DNA of 47,299 bases from an uncultured Prevotellaceae bacterium (lineage in GTDB: Bacteria; Bacteroidota; Bacteroidia; Bacteroidales; Bacteroidaceae). The position numbers were made by a program, and so were the translations under genes. Shown here piece after piece: positions 1-8,573 of this stretch. How positions within the stretch are numbered: the stretch's first letter is position 1; each line of letters begins with the position of its first letter. The notes under the pieces are model-generated. The model was given only the letters and a program-made list of their open reading frames with translations. It was not told where the DNA came from and did no database searches. The stretch lies in contig CACWSX010000043.1 of NCBI GenBank assembly GCA_902763615.1, positions 1 through 47,299 of the forward strand, in the 5' to 3' direction.

Positions 1-34
1 GGTACAGACACGTAACTATAAAAACTAAGGAATT

Positions 35-793
35 ATGGCTAAGAATATAAGCTTTACAATAAAGTTCTGGCGCCAGAACGGCCCCAAGGACCAGGGACAT
101 TTCGACACCCACGAGATGCACGACATTCCCGATGATACCTCGTTCCTCGAGATGCTTGACATCCTGAATGAGGAGCTCATCAACGAAGGCAAGGAGCCCT
201 TCGTGTTCGACCACGACTGCCGCGAGGGTATCTGCGGTATGTGCTCACTCTACATCAACGGTACGCCTCACGGTAAGACCGAGCGCGGAGCAACAACCTG
301 TCAGCTCTACATGCGCCGTTTCAACGACGGTGACGTTATTACAGTAGAGCCTTGGCGCTCAGCTGCCTTCCCTGTAATCAAGGACTGTATGGTAGACCGC
401 AATGCCTTCGATAAGATTATCCAGGCTGGTGGCTACACCACGATCCGTACCGGACAGGCTCAGGATGCCAACGCCATTCTGATTCCTAAGGAGGATGCCG
501 ACGAGGCTATGGACTGCGCTTCTTGCATCGGCTGTGGCGCTTGCGTCGCTGCTTGTAAGAACGGTTCTGCTATGCTCTTCGTATCGTCTAAGGTGTCTCA
601 GCTTGCCCTGCTTCCGCAGGGTCGCGTAGAGGCTGCCCGCCGTGTGAAGAACATGATTGCCAAGATGGACGAACTCGGCTTCGGTAACTGCACCAACACT
701 CGCGCTTGCGAGGCTGTCTGCCCGAAGAACGAGACCATCGCCAATATCGCTCGTCTAAACCGCGAGATGATCAAGGCCAAACTGGCAGACTAA
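35..793 (+). CDS. frdB: Succinate dehydrogenase/fumarate reductase iron-sulfur subunit
   Basis: This is the electron-transferring FeS subunit of a membrane-bound succinate dehydrogenase/fumarate reductase; in anaerobic Bacteroidales it normally serves fumarate respiration. The 252-residue protein has all three cluster regions in order: a plant-type 2Fe-2S Cys pattern ([10 protein letters not shown], near residues 60-72), a 4Fe-4S motif ([14 protein letters not shown], near 160-173) and a 3Fe-4S/4Fe-4S motif ([14 protein letters not shown], near 212-225). Length is normal for the Bacteroidetes form. The ATG follows an AAGGA-containing leader. The flavoprotein and cytochrome subunits are expected upstream, outside the window. 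Whether it acts mainly as Frd or Sdh cannot be decided here. Confidence 0.95.
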   Translation: MAKNISFTIKFWRQNGPKDQGHFDTHEMHDIPDDTSFLEMLDILNEELINEGKEPFVFDHDCREGICGMCSLYINGTPHGKTERGATTCQLYMRRFNDGDVITVEPWRSAAFPVIKDCMVDRNAFDKIIQAGGYTTIRTGQAQDANAILIPKEDADEAMDCASCIGCGACVAACKNGSAMLFVSSKVSQLALLPQGRVEAARRVKNMIAKMDELGFGNCTNTRACEAVCPKNETIANIARLNREMIKAKLAD

Positions 794-804
794 ATGATTG
801 TATA

Positions 805-833
805 GGTAGTGGAGGCTTTATGCCCTCACTACC
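805..833 (+). terminator. Hairpin downstream of frdB
   Basis: GGTAGTGGAGGC (805-816) pairs with GCCCTCACTACC (822-833) at 10 of 12 positions over a 5-nt loop. It sits right after the frdB stop and is followed by an A/T-rich stretch, not a clean U tract, so it may be a weak terminator. Confidence 0.5.
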
Positions 834-867
834 TTAATATATTAAAAGGAAACCAACTATAAATATT

Positions 868-1503
868 ATGAACAAAAACGAGAAATTTGTCATCACCATT
901 AATCGTGAGCTTGGTAGTGGCGGTCGTACCGTTGGCCGCTTATTAGCAGAAAAGCTGGGTGTTCCTTTCTACGACAAAGCACTGATTAGAGCTTTAGAAG
1001 ATAGGTATGAACTGACCACTGATGAAATAGAACGTCTGAAAAGCCGCAAGCGTAGCTGGTGGGCCGACTTCAAACGTGTGATGATTGTAGGTGAGGATGC
1101 CGCAAACTCCACTTCTTACCATGTGGGTTCTGATGCAGATCTGCTGACCACCGAGGCTTTGTTTAAGGCAGAAAAGGAGATCTTGATGGCTATTGCTGAA
1201 GAAGAATCTTGTGTGATTGCTGGTCGTTCCGCTTTTTTCATATTGAATGGTCATCCCAACCGCCTGAGCATACTTATCCAGGCCTCAATGGAGAGTCGCA
1301 TAGAGCGCGTGATGAAAAAGCAGAATTTGAGTCGGAAGGAAGCTATGAAGGTCATCAACAAGGTGGACAAGATGCGAGAGGAGTATGTTAAGAACTATGC
1401 CCAGACCTCACGTTACGATACACGTAACTACGATTTAGTGATAAATATGGATGGCAAGACTGAGGAACAGGCTGCCAATCTGATATTGAATTATATCGGC
1501 TAA
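868..1503 (+). CDS. Cytidylate kinase-like family protein
   Basis: This is a 211-residue cytosolic P-loop kinase of the cytidylate-kinase-like family. The N-terminus has a glycine-rich nucleotide-binding loop (NRELGSGGRTVGRLLAEKLG, about residues 11-30), followed by the FYDKALI segment characteristic of this family. A second conserved block, VIAGRSAFFILNG, lies near residue 115, and an Arg/Lys-rich lid region (RIERVMKKQNLSRKEAMK) near 143-160. The family is separate from canonical Cmk, and its substrate is uncertain. No promoter box was seen directly upstream, but the frdB hairpin separates it from the preceding gene. A strong terminator follows. Confidence 0.85.
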   Translation: MNKNEKFVITINRELGSGGRTVGRLLAEKLGVPFYDKALIRALEDRYELTTDEIERLKSRKRSWWADFKRVMIVGEDAANSTSYHVGSDADLLTTEALFKAEKEILMAIAEEESCVIAGRSAFFILNGHPNRLSILIQASMESRIERVMKKQNLSRKEAMKVINKVDKMREEYVKNYAQTSRYDTRNYDLVINMDGKTEEQAANLILNYIG

Positions 1504-1520
1504 TACATTATTTTTATTAT

Positions 1521-1559
1521 AAAGAGCGTCGCAGGTTATTTTGTGACGCTCTTTTTTTT
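1521..1559 (+). terminator. Rho-independent terminator
   Basis: Perfect 10-bp stem AAAGAGCGTC (1521-1530) / GACGCTCTTT (1545-1554), 14-nt loop, run of T to 1559. It ends the cytidylate-kinase-like transcript. Confidence 0.85.
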
Positions 1560-1582
1560 GTGTTAATTTATAGACCTTTTTG

Positions 1583-1613
1583 TTGGTTAAATGAAAAAAG
1601 ATGTGTACTTTTG
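1583..1613 (+). promoter_or_regulatory. Bacteroidetes-type promoter for the AraC gene
   Basis: -33 TTGG at 1583-1586 and -7 TACTTTTG at 1606-1613, spacing 19 bp, 40 nt before the start codon. Confidence 0.7.
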
Positions 1614-1653
1614 CATTAGTTTTACGAGATAGGACTAAATATATTATTTTTAA

Positions 1654-2781
1654 ATGTACGATCAACAGCAAGTCTTTTCAGATTCACTTTACTTGATAGT
1701 CTATGGAGGGGCAATGATACTGGCGCTCATCGGCTGCATCTACCTGTTGTTCCGTCGTAGCAATGCCTTTGCGCCCGAAGTCACGCCTCCTCTGCGACTG
1801 CGTCACTGGGTGGCGGCTTTCTTTGTGGTTATGCTGTTGAGCCATATCTCGTGGTATGTATTTGTCAAGTATGGCTTCTTTGGCGACTCTTTGACAGGTA
1901 TCATCGTGGCTGCGGCGCTCGACTGCATGGTGCTGATACCCCTTATCATGGGTATGCTTCAGGCCATGTTGCAAGACCGTCGTCGCCCGCTATGGCCATT
2001 TTTCTTAGCCACATTGCCTGTTGCAGCCTTTTTTGTAGTGATAGCTTATCGTCATGACACAGTTCTGGTGCCCTGGGTACAAGGCTATTTTATGTTGATG
2101 ACCGTTATCATGTTCATATATATGGCCTTTGCGGTAAGGCAGTATAGCCTGTGGCTTCGTAACAACTATGCCGACTTGGAGAACAAGGAGGTGTGGCAGA
2201 GTTTTATGGTGCTGGCCATCTGTCTGCTGGTTCTTAGTTTCTACATATACTCCAGTAGTGGCATGACTTACGAGTATGCCGTTCAAGTGTTCGACTACTT
2301 GTTTATTGCTATCCTGCTTTGGCGTGTGGAGACGTTGCAGACGCTGGAAAACAATAACGACAATGATGACATCACTGGGGCGACGGGCCTGGAGGAGGTG
2401 ATGGCCTTACAATCCAGTGTGCCCCAAGCCAACATTCCTGACAACATCGGACAGTTGCTGGAGCACTATTGCGAGGGAGGACAACTCTACTTGCGACAAG
2501 ATATCACGCTCAGCGAGCTTAGCAAGGCTATCGGTACCAACTGCTATTATCTAAGTCAGTATTTTACACGACAGGAAACTACCTATAATGCCTATATAAA
2601 TGGTCTGCGCATCCAGCACTTCGTTCGTCTCTATCAAGAGGCGGTCGCTGCTGATCGCCCTTTCACTGCCCAGCAACTGGCTCAGGAGAGCGGTTTCAGG
2701 AGCTATAGCACTTTTGCAGCAGCCTTCAAGCAGCGTATGGGCCAGACGGTCATGATGTGGATGCGTAACGCTGCAAAGTAA
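1654..2781 (+). CDS. Membrane-anchored AraC-family transcriptional regulator
   Basis: The 375-residue protein has an N-terminal membrane half with about six hydrophobic helices (roughly residues 8-225) and a C-terminal AraC/XylS DNA-binding domain (roughly 265-375). The latter has the two helix-turn-helix units: ITLSELSKAIGTNCYYLSQYF, and FTAQQLAQESGFRSYSTFAAAFKQRMGQT with the classic GF.SYSTF.AAFK pattern. This layout (7TM-like sensor plus AraC HTH) is common in Prevotella. It probably senses something at the membrane and controls nearby genes. The next gene encodes a kinase-like sensor, and paired 21-bp-spaced repeats lie between them, which fits AraC binding. The ligand is unknown. Confidence 0.85.
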   Translation: MYDQQQVFSDSLYLIVYGGAMILALIGCIYLLFRRSNAFAPEVTPPLRLRHWVAAFFVVMLLSHISWYVFVKYGFFGDSLTGIIVAAALDCMVLIPLIMGMLQAMLQDRRRPLWPFFLATLPVAAFFVVIAYRHDTVLVPWVQGYFMLMTVIMFIYMAFAVRQYSLWLRNNYADLENKEVWQSFMVLAICLLVLSFYIYSSSGMTYEYAVQVFDYLFIAILLWRVETLQTLENNNDNDDITGATGLEEVMALQSSVPQANIPDNIGQLLEHYCEGGQLYLRQDITLSELSKAIGTNCYYLSQYFTRQETTYNAYINGLRIQHFVRLYQEAVAADRPFTAQQLAQESGFRSYSTFAAAFKQRMGQTVMMWMRNAAK

Positions 2782-2824
2782 CCCTCATAAATTAGTGGTG
2801 ATGGATTGTGTTCTATCTTGCTAC

Positions 2825-2862
2825 TCTCAGAATATGCAAAAATTGTCTCAGAATATGCAAAA
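2825..2862 (+). promoter_or_regulatory. Two 17-bp direct repeats, candidate AraC binding site
   Basis: TCTCAGAATATGCAAAA occurs exactly at 2825-2841 and 2846-2862, a period of 21 bp (two helical turns). The pair ends 25 bp before the -33 element of the next gene, a typical position for AraC-type activators. That the neighbouring AraC protein binds here is inference. Confidence 0.65.
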
Positions 2863-2887
2863 TCTGACGAGAAGGGTCTTTTGAGAG

Positions 2888-2918
2888 TTGCATCTTCCTG
2901 ATTTTTTTGTTATCTTTG
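2888..2918 (+). promoter_or_regulatory. Promoter of the TPR kinase-like gene
   Basis: -33 TTGC at 2888-2891 and -7 TATCTTTG at 2911-2918, spacing 19 bp, followed by a leader of about 70 nt. Confidence 0.7.
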
Positions 2919-2994
2919 CCTCGCTTTTTCCGACTATGAATTCGGAAGTAGATAAGCGATGAGACAATTGTAGCAAAAACTATAATATATAAGG

Positions 2995-5007
2995 ATGAAA
3001 AAGATTGTTTTTATAGCGGCCATATTGATGGTAAGTGTAACTCTCACAGCCCGTCAGAAGTCTGCTGACCAGGGTAAACAGCAATCCCCAACTCAGGAGC
3101 AGGCTTTGGTTCAGCGCCTTTATGAGACGCAGACCAGTGGTAGCGATACGGACTTTTATGAGGCGCATCAGACATTTATGGACTATCTGGAGGAGCGGCA
3201 AGATTGGGAAAAATACTATCGCACGTGGATGAACCGTGTTATCTATGATGTGAACCACAAGTATTTCCATCGTGCCTTCGCTGAGATTAACTACATTACA
3301 GACGACATCAAGAAGCGCCATCAAGAGCGCTATCTCTATATCGCCAACATGTCATTGGGCTTTTTCTATAATGGTCGCAACCAACCTGAGATGGGTGAAA
3401 AGTATTTTAGGCGGGCCTTGCAGGGCATCGACGTCGAGAAGGATCCTGTGTCGGTATTTAATTCCTACCTCTCTATAGCGCAGTCGCTCAGCTTTATCCG
3501 TCCTGCCGAGGCGATGGCTTGCCTCGACAGTCTGCCCCAGCAGATGCTCGAGAACCCGATGTACGATAGTGGTGTGCTGGGCTACCGTTGCATCATCGCC
3601 AACAAGATGGGCGACTACGATGCCTTCAAGCGTTATTTCACTAAGTATGACAGCATCCGCCAAAATCTACCCGACCAGTTCAATGCAACAAATCTCCAGC
3701 AGGTGATGGTCTGCCATAGTCTTATACAGAAAGACTACCAAAGTGCTCTCGCCTGGTGCGACTCTATCGATGTGCCCTTGACGGCCACAGAGCTGCGCAT
3801 CGATGTCTATGAGCAGATGGGCGATTGGAAACAGGCCTTTCGTGCTTCAGAACAGAAGGATAGCCTTCTGCTCATTGCTGAGCGTGAAGCGTTGGAGCTG
3901 CACACGGCAGATATGGCACGCGACATCGATCTGCTTCAGGCAGAGCAGGAAAAGGCTGAAATGCGACATGTACAATTGCTTATAGTGGGACTGATGGCAT
4001 TGGCTATCATCGCTTTGCTCATCGGTATGCTTATGTATCGCCACAACAAGAACCGCCGATTGAAGGAGCAGTTTCTTCAGTTGCAGGAGGCTCGTAGACG
4101 CACTGAGGCAGGACAGGCCATCCGTCGTGCTTTTGTCAGTACGATACAAGAGAAGTTGAAATCGCCCATCAACGTGCTGAGAGGCTATGCTCGTATTTTC
4201 AACAATCCTGATTTTATCCTGAATCCAGATGAACGCCCCAAGCGCTACAACGACATCCTCACTGCTGCCTGTACCATAGAGTCGCTGATGGATCCCGTGC
4301 TCGATTCCTATGCTAGAGGAACAGTTGGCATCTCTGATGAGGAGAAGCAAGTGTGTATGGATGCCCTTCGTACCCCACTGCTCTCATTGATCAATATATC
4401 GGAGGTGATTATCGATGGGCGCGGACAAATTCCACGCGATGAATATATGCAGCTTCGAGCAAGCGTATGTCGAGATGCCTACCGTGTGGCTACATCTACG
4501 CATCAGCTCATCCTGTTCAGTATCTATGGCGATGATATCCCCACACCTAAGCAGGACAGAATCGGGCTCAACGAAATGGTACGTTCCATCCTGAACAGCT
4601 ATGACCTGCACCCCTCAGCTATAGAAAAGCAACGTACGCTGACCACAGCGTTCAAGACAGAAGTGGCTGACGATGTGATGGTTAATACCAACCATTTACT
4701 GCAAGAGCTGCTGAACTGTCTGCTCGACAATGCCGATAAGTATGCAACTGGTGGTACTGTGCTGATGAGCTGTCATGCTAATGTGGATGGCACTTATGCC
4801 ATCTCTGTCAGCAATGAAGGTCTGTCGATTTCCGCTGCTGATGCTGAGCGTATCTTCGACCCCTTTGTGCGCCTCTCGCCTAATGAGCATAGCCTTGGTA
4901 TTGGTCTGCCGTTGGCCCGCCGTCTCGCCATCTCGATGGGTTATACCATCACCCTCGACCTGACGTATACCGGAGGTACTCGTTTCGTTGTTTCGGGCAT
5001 CGCCTAA
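2995..5007 (+). CDS. TPR-containing histidine-kinase-like sensor, phospho-acceptor His absent
   Basis: The 670-residue protein has a signal peptide (about 1-20), a periplasmic helical TPR-like region (to about 320), one membrane helix (about 326-348), a coiled linker, a DHp-like region and a C-terminal HATPase domain. The ATPase shows an N box (ELLNCLLDNADKYA), a G1 box reading NEGLSI where DxGxG is usual, an F box (FDPFVR) and a G2 box (LGIGLPLARRLA). The DHp region aligns as TIQEKLKSPINVLRGY with SHELRTPLN-type H boxes, but Glu386 occupies the His position. Autophosphorylation at the usual site is therefore unlikely. It may bind ATP and act by protein contacts. Its likely partner is the AraC protein upstream. 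Its stop codon overlaps the stop of the convergent symporter gene. Confidence 0.85.
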   Translation: MKKIVFIAAILMVSVTLTARQKSADQGKQQSPTQEQALVQRLYETQTSGSDTDFYEAHQTFMDYLEERQDWEKYYRTWMNRVIYDVNHKYFHRAFAEINYITDDIKKRHQERYLYIANMSLGFFYNGRNQPEMGEKYFRRALQGIDVEKDPVSVFNSYLSIAQSLSFIRPAEAMACLDSLPQQMLENPMYDSGVLGYRCIIANKMGDYDAFKRYFTKYDSIRQNLPDQFNATNLQQVMVCHSLIQKDYQSALAWCDSIDVPLTATELRIDVYEQMGDWKQAFRASEQKDSLLLIAEREALELHTADMARDIDLLQAEQEKAEMRHVQLLIVGLMALAIIALLIGMLMYRHNKNRRLKEQFLQLQEARRRTEAGQAIRRAFVSTIQEKLKSPINVLRGYARIFNNPDFILNPDERPKRYNDILTAACTIESLMDPVLDSYARGTVGISDEEKQVCMDALRTPLLSLINISEVIIDGRGQIPRDEYMQLRASVCRDAYRVATSTHQLILFSIYGDDIPTPKQDRIGLNEMVRSILNSYDLHPSAIEKQRTLTTAFKTEVADDVMVNTNHLLQELLNCLLDNADKYATGGTVLMSCHANVDGTYAISVSNEGLSISAADAERIFDPFVRLSPNEHSLGIGLPLARRLAISMGYTITLDLTYTGGTRFVVSGIA

Positions 5008-6194
5008 TGGTGCAGACCAGAAGAGCTTGGGGAAAGTGAAGCGTTTGTTTTGTGCAGTTTGTCGATGATAACGGCGAGTGCACCGTCGCCCGTCACGTTG
5101 CAGGCAGTGCCGAAAGAGTCCATTGCGATATAAAGGGCGATGATGAGAGCCTGAGCATCAGGACTGAAGCCCAATACGCCTGCCATTGGTCCCAAGGCAG
5201 CCATCACTGCTCCGCCAGGCACGCCAGGAGCAGCAACCATACAGACACCTAGAAGCATGATGAAATGGAGAAATAGCGGCAAGTCATGAGGCAGACCGCC
5301 GATGAGGCAGACGGTAAGTGCGCAGCAAGTGATCTTCATCATTGAGCCAGACAGGTGGATGGTGGCACAAAGTGGTACGCAAAAACTTGCTATTTCATCG
5401 CTCACACCATTCTTTTTTGTCTGCCGCAGGGTGACAGGTATCGTGGCAGCACTCGATGAGGTTCCTAAAGCGGTGATATAGGCAGGCAGCATGTTGATAA
5501 GCAGACGTAGCGGATTCTTCCTAGAGAGCCCTCCAGCTATTAGGAATTCATACGTGAGGATAACGATATGCAGCACAAAAATAATACAGATGATTTTGGC
5601 AAACACTGCGATGATGTGATAGGCCTCGCCCGTAAAGGTCATGCCGAGGAAGATACCGAAGATATAGAGTGGCAGGAGTGGGATGATGGCCACTTGGATG
5701 GTCTTCTCGATGATAGTGCGGAACTCTGAGAAGCCTTTCTTCAGAATTGGCGAATCGGTATAAGCAACACCGATGCCAACGACAAAAGAACTCACCAATG
5801 CTGCCATCACATCGAGAATGGCAGGAATATTCAGTTGGAAGTAGGGTACTAGCGCATCTGCTTTCTCTATCGCTGCCGTCGAGGCCTCTGTGTCTATCAG
5901 CAGCGGAAAGAGCATCGATCCTGTGGTGAAAGCCAGCAGGCCGGCTATGATGGTGTCGGCATAAGCCAGTCCGACTGTCAGCAGCAACAACCGGCCTGCA
6001 GCCTTTCCGATATCGGCAATGGCAGGCGTCACTAATCCGATGATGATCAGCGGAATCAGGAAACCTAGAAATTGGCTGAACACATAGTTGAACGTCACAA
6101 ATACGCGCACCCATCCCTCAGGTAGCACGTTTCCAATCAGTATCCCCATAACGATGGCGATAACAATACGTGGTAGTAACCCTATTTTTTTCAT
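5004..6194 (-). CDS. Dicarboxylate/amino acid:cation symporter
   Basis: This is a polytopic inner-membrane carrier of the DAACS (glutamate/C4-dicarboxylate symporter) family, 396 residues from the ATG at 6194. It has the serine-rich hairpin GTSSSAATIPVTLRQ typical of the family, the downstream SFCVPLCATIHLSGSMMK block, and a C-terminal MDSFGTACNVTGDGALAVII segment carrying the conserved Asp/Asn cation-substrate motif. It probably imports glutamate, aspartate, serine or dicarboxylates with Na+ or H+. A start at 6206 is unlikely because that TTG lies inside the -7 box. The gene is convergent with the kinase-like gene and the two stop codons overlap. Confidence 0.92.
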   Translation of the reverse strand: MKKIGLLPRIVIAIVMGILIGNVLPEGWVRVFVTFNYVFSQFLGFLIPLIIIGLVTPAIADIGKAAGRLLLLTVGLAYADTIIAGLLAFTTGSMLFPLLIDTEASTAAIEKADALVPYFQLNIPAILDVMAALVSSFVVGIGVAYTDSPILKKGFSEFRTIIEKTIQVAIIPLLPLYIFGIFLGMTFTGEAYHIIAVFAKIICIIFVLHIVILTYEFLIAGGLSRKNPLRLLINMLPAYITALGTSSSAATIPVTLRQTKKNGVSDEIASFCVPLCATIHLSGSMMKITCCALTVCLIGGLPHDLPLFLHFIMLLGVCMVAAPGVPGGAVMAALGPMAGVLGFSPDAQALIIALYIAMDSFGTACNVTGDGALAVIIDKLHKTNASLSPSSSGLHH

Positions 6195-6203
6195 ATTCTG
6201 GTG

Positions 6204-6211
6204 CAAAGATA
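6204..6211 (-). promoter_or_regulatory. -7 box of the symporter gene
   Basis: TATCTTTG on the minus strand ends 9 nt before the ATG at 6194, implying a very short or absent leader. No good -33 match was seen. Confidence 0.55.
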
Positions 6212-6228
6212 ATGTTTTTCTTCTTATC

Positions 6229-6261
6229 TTGGCTTTTTATTTAAGAAAAGTTGTACCTTTG
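6229..6261 (+). promoter_or_regulatory. Promoter of the DMT transporter gene
   Basis: -33 TTGG at 6229-6232 and -7 TACCTTTG at 6254-6261, spacing 21 bp. It diverges from the symporter promoter. Confidence 0.7.
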
Positions 6262-6348
6262 CAGCCAAAACAGTGGAATGATATGAACATTATGTTACAC
6301 ACCCCCAGAAGAAACAAGATTAGATACCAGACCATACAGAACTAAACG

Positions 6349-7281
6349 ATGACCTATTTAGGTGAACTGATTTCAATTGGTGTCGCGTTCTCGTGGACTG
6401 CGACGGCGCTGCTGAGTGAGTTCGGCTCGAAGCGTCTGGGCAATCTCACGCTGAATGTGCTGAGGATGGCGCTGGCTCTGCTGTTCTCGCTGGTGCTCTT
6501 TGGTGTGGTGACGGGCCATCCGCTACCGATGGGTGTGCCTGGCGATGCCTGTGGCTGGATGCTGTTGTCTGGATTGGTGGGTTATGTGATAGGCGATTTC
6601 TGCCTGTTCCAGTGTTATATCATCATAGGTTCGCGCTTTGGTCAGCTCTTCATGACGCTGGCACCGTTATCCGCTGCGCTGATGGCTTGGGTGACTTTAG
6701 GTCAGCAGATGAAGGCGATGAGTGTTGTCGCTATGTTGGTGACGCTTTTTGGTATCGGTATCTCCGTGCTCGGACGAGGTGAGCATCATAAGCTATCGCT
6801 GAAATTGCCTCTTAATGGAGTACTCTATGCAATCGGAGCTGCCGTCTGTCAAGGTGTGGGACTGGTGCTCAGCAAGATTGGTATGGACCATTACGATATG
6901 GCAGCATTGGCCGATTTGGGCATACCTGAATGGCTGGTGCCCTTCAGTGCCAATTTCTACCGTTGCGTTGCGGGCATCATAGGTTTCACCTTATTATTAT
7001 ATTTTCGCGATGGAATGGCTCCTTTACGCGAGGCCATGCACGACAGGAAAGGACTTACCGTTGCTACTGCCACCACCATCTTTGGGCCCTTCGTGGGTGT
7101 CGGCTTCTCGCTGATGGCTGTACAATATACGGCAGCAGGCATCGCCTCCACGCTGATGGCTATGACACCTATCATCATCCTTCTGCCATCCTATTGGCTC
7201 TTCCATGAGAAAATTACCTGGAAGGCTATTGTTGGTGCCTTTATCTCCGTCGTTGGCGTCAGCCTGTTCTTCTTAGGCTGA
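6349..7281 (+). CDS. DMT-superfamily (EamA) permease
   Basis: This is a 310-residue inner-membrane protein with ten predicted helices, arranged as two EamA repeats (about residues 5-140 and 158-308). The repeat ends are visible as AMSVVAMLVTLFGIGISVLGRG and ITWKAIVGAFISVVGVSLFFLG. The family exports amino acids, metabolites or drugs; the substrate cannot be read from sequence. The ATG is about 87 nt downstream of the promoter box and the leader contains no second gene. The protein stands alone as a transcription unit. Confidence 0.88.
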   Translation: MTYLGELISIGVAFSWTATALLSEFGSKRLGNLTLNVLRMALALLFSLVLFGVVTGHPLPMGVPGDACGWMLLSGLVGYVIGDFCLFQCYIIIGSRFGQLFMTLAPLSAALMAWVTLGQQMKAMSVVAMLVTLFGIGISVLGRGEHHKLSLKLPLNGVLYAIGAAVCQGVGLVLSKIGMDHYDMAALADLGIPEWLVPFSANFYRCVAGIIGFTLLLYFRDGMAPLREAMHDRKGLTVATATTIFGPFVGVGFSLMAVQYTAAGIASTLMAMTPIIILLPSYWLFHEKITWKAIVGAFISVVGVSLFFLG

Positions 7282-7310
7282 AGGCTTTCGCCCGCAAATG
7301 CCTTCTGGCT
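7275..7310 (+). other. Imperfect hairpin after the DMT gene
   Basis: AGGCTGAAGGC (7275-7285) and GCCTTCTGGCT (7300-7310) pair at 9 of 11 positions. The stem overlaps the stop codon and lacks a T run, so termination is only a guess. Confidence 0.35.
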
Positions 7311-7391
7311 TTCAAACGTTGCTCTATCCACGGCTTTATAATGTAAAGATACAAATATTTGTATTTCGTTCGTTTATTCAGACATTATTCG

Positions 7392-7399
7392 TATATTTG
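7392..7399 (+). promoter_or_regulatory. -7 box before the WG-repeat-like gene
   Basis: TATATTTG matches TAnnTTTG and is followed by the usual GCAGCC-like start region. The short frame 7423-7446 (MIIMNNE) lies between it and the gene and overlaps its first codons. Confidence 0.5.
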
Positions 7400-7438
7400 C
7401 AGCCAAAGATACAATTAACAAAATGATAATCATGAATA

Positions 7439-8542
7439 ATGAGTGAGAACATGAAGAGGAACTTTATCAAATATATGATAGTTGTTACAGTGATGATTTC
7501 TACAAGTTTTTTTGTTGGCTATAGAAGTTATGCAGCGGTAAATGGAGAAATACCAGATTACTGGCAACAAAAAGCTTATGGTGATTCGCTAGTGGTTTTT
7601 CCAAGTCGTCTTACTTATGATAGCACCCATCCTTTTGGGATGGAGTTCTCTCCTGTTAAGTCACTGTCATTTCTTCCATGTTCTGTACTGGATGATTATT
7701 GGAAGTCGAAGCATTTGTTCATATTCGAAGATAGTGGTAATCAGTTGATTTTCTATGAATACATTTGTGATGGAAAGGTTCATAGTTATCCACTAATATA
7801 TGCCAGTATTACAGATAGCAGGATTTGTCTTGAAGAAAACATGCATGTAGGTCTTTCGAGAAATGAGGCGCTTCGTATTCTGAATTTGGATAGTATCAAT
7901 GAGAATATTCAGAAGATATGTTTGACTGCTGATTTTGATGCGGCTGCCACGTTTTATTTTGCTAATAATTTGCTGACGAAGATTGTCATCAGGACAGACG
8001 AAGAACTACTATATAATCCTGATCCGATATATGAGCATCATCATGCAGGACAAGTACGTGGCTATACAGGCAAGCGGCTCTATGCTGTTTGCAAAGATAA
8101 AGACGATTGGCTGTCTTCCGTTGGTTACGTTAACGAAAAGGGCGACACAATAGTACCCTTTGGGCGTTTTAACTATTGTGTGAGTGATAGCATTTCACCA
8201 GTAGGTTTTGTCTGTGAGGCAGGAGTAAGAGGTATTACATGTATCAATACTGAAGGTGAAGTGATGTGTCATGCTTTGGTAGTTGATAATTTCACTCCCG
8301 ACTATTTGTTCGAGGGGCATTTTCGTATCGTCAATGAAGAGGGCCTTATGGGCTTTGCAGATTCTTTGGGAAATGTTACTGTTAACCCCCAATTTATGTA
8401 TGCATATCCTTTCCAAGGAGGGAAGGCTAAAGTTACATATATAGGTCATAAGAACGACCCCAACGATGAACATTGGGAATGGGTGAGCGACGATTGGTTC
8501 TACATTGATTATCAAGGAAGAAGGATCTCAGAGAATCCGTAG
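7439..8542 (+). CDS. Secreted WG-repeat-like protein of unknown function
   Basis: The 367-residue protein (363 if ATG 7451 is used, which gives the more typical signal peptide MKRNFIKYMIVV...) has an N-terminal hydrophobic segment and is likely exported. The C-terminal third (about residues 220-365) resembles degenerate WG repeats: GYVNEKGDTIVPFGRF, then GFADSLGNVTVNPQF and FYIDYQGRRIS, each with a Gly-aromatic start and a turn before a hydrophobic strand. Such repeats form beta-propeller-like surfaces. The middle part was not recognised. Codon use is more A/T-rich than in neighbouring metabolic genes. It is probably co-transcribed with the next small lipoprotein. Confidence 0.7.
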   Translation: MSENMKRNFIKYMIVVTVMISTSFFVGYRSYAAVNGEIPDYWQQKAYGDSLVVFPSRLTYDSTHPFGMEFSPVKSLSFLPCSVLDDYWKSKHLFIFEDSGNQLIFYEYICDGKVHSYPLIYASITDSRICLEENMHVGLSRNEALRILNLDSINENIQKICLTADFDAAATFYFANNLLTKIVIRTDEELLYNPDPIYEHHHAGQVRGYTGKRLYAVCKDKDDWLSSVGYVNEKGDTIVPFGRFNYCVSDSISPVGFVCEAGVRGITCINTEGEVMCHALVVDNFTPDYLFEGHFRIVNEEGLMGFADSLGNVTVNPQFMYAYPFQGGKAKVTYIGHKNDPNDEHWEWVSDDWFYIDYQGRRISENP

Positions 8543-8573
8543 GACGTTGAAGATTAAACGAAAAGGTATTATT

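Noticed and set aside
5044-5260. Short plus-strand open frame after the kinase-like gene
   Set aside because: It lies entirely within the minus-strand symporter gene and lacks any domain or regulatory signal.
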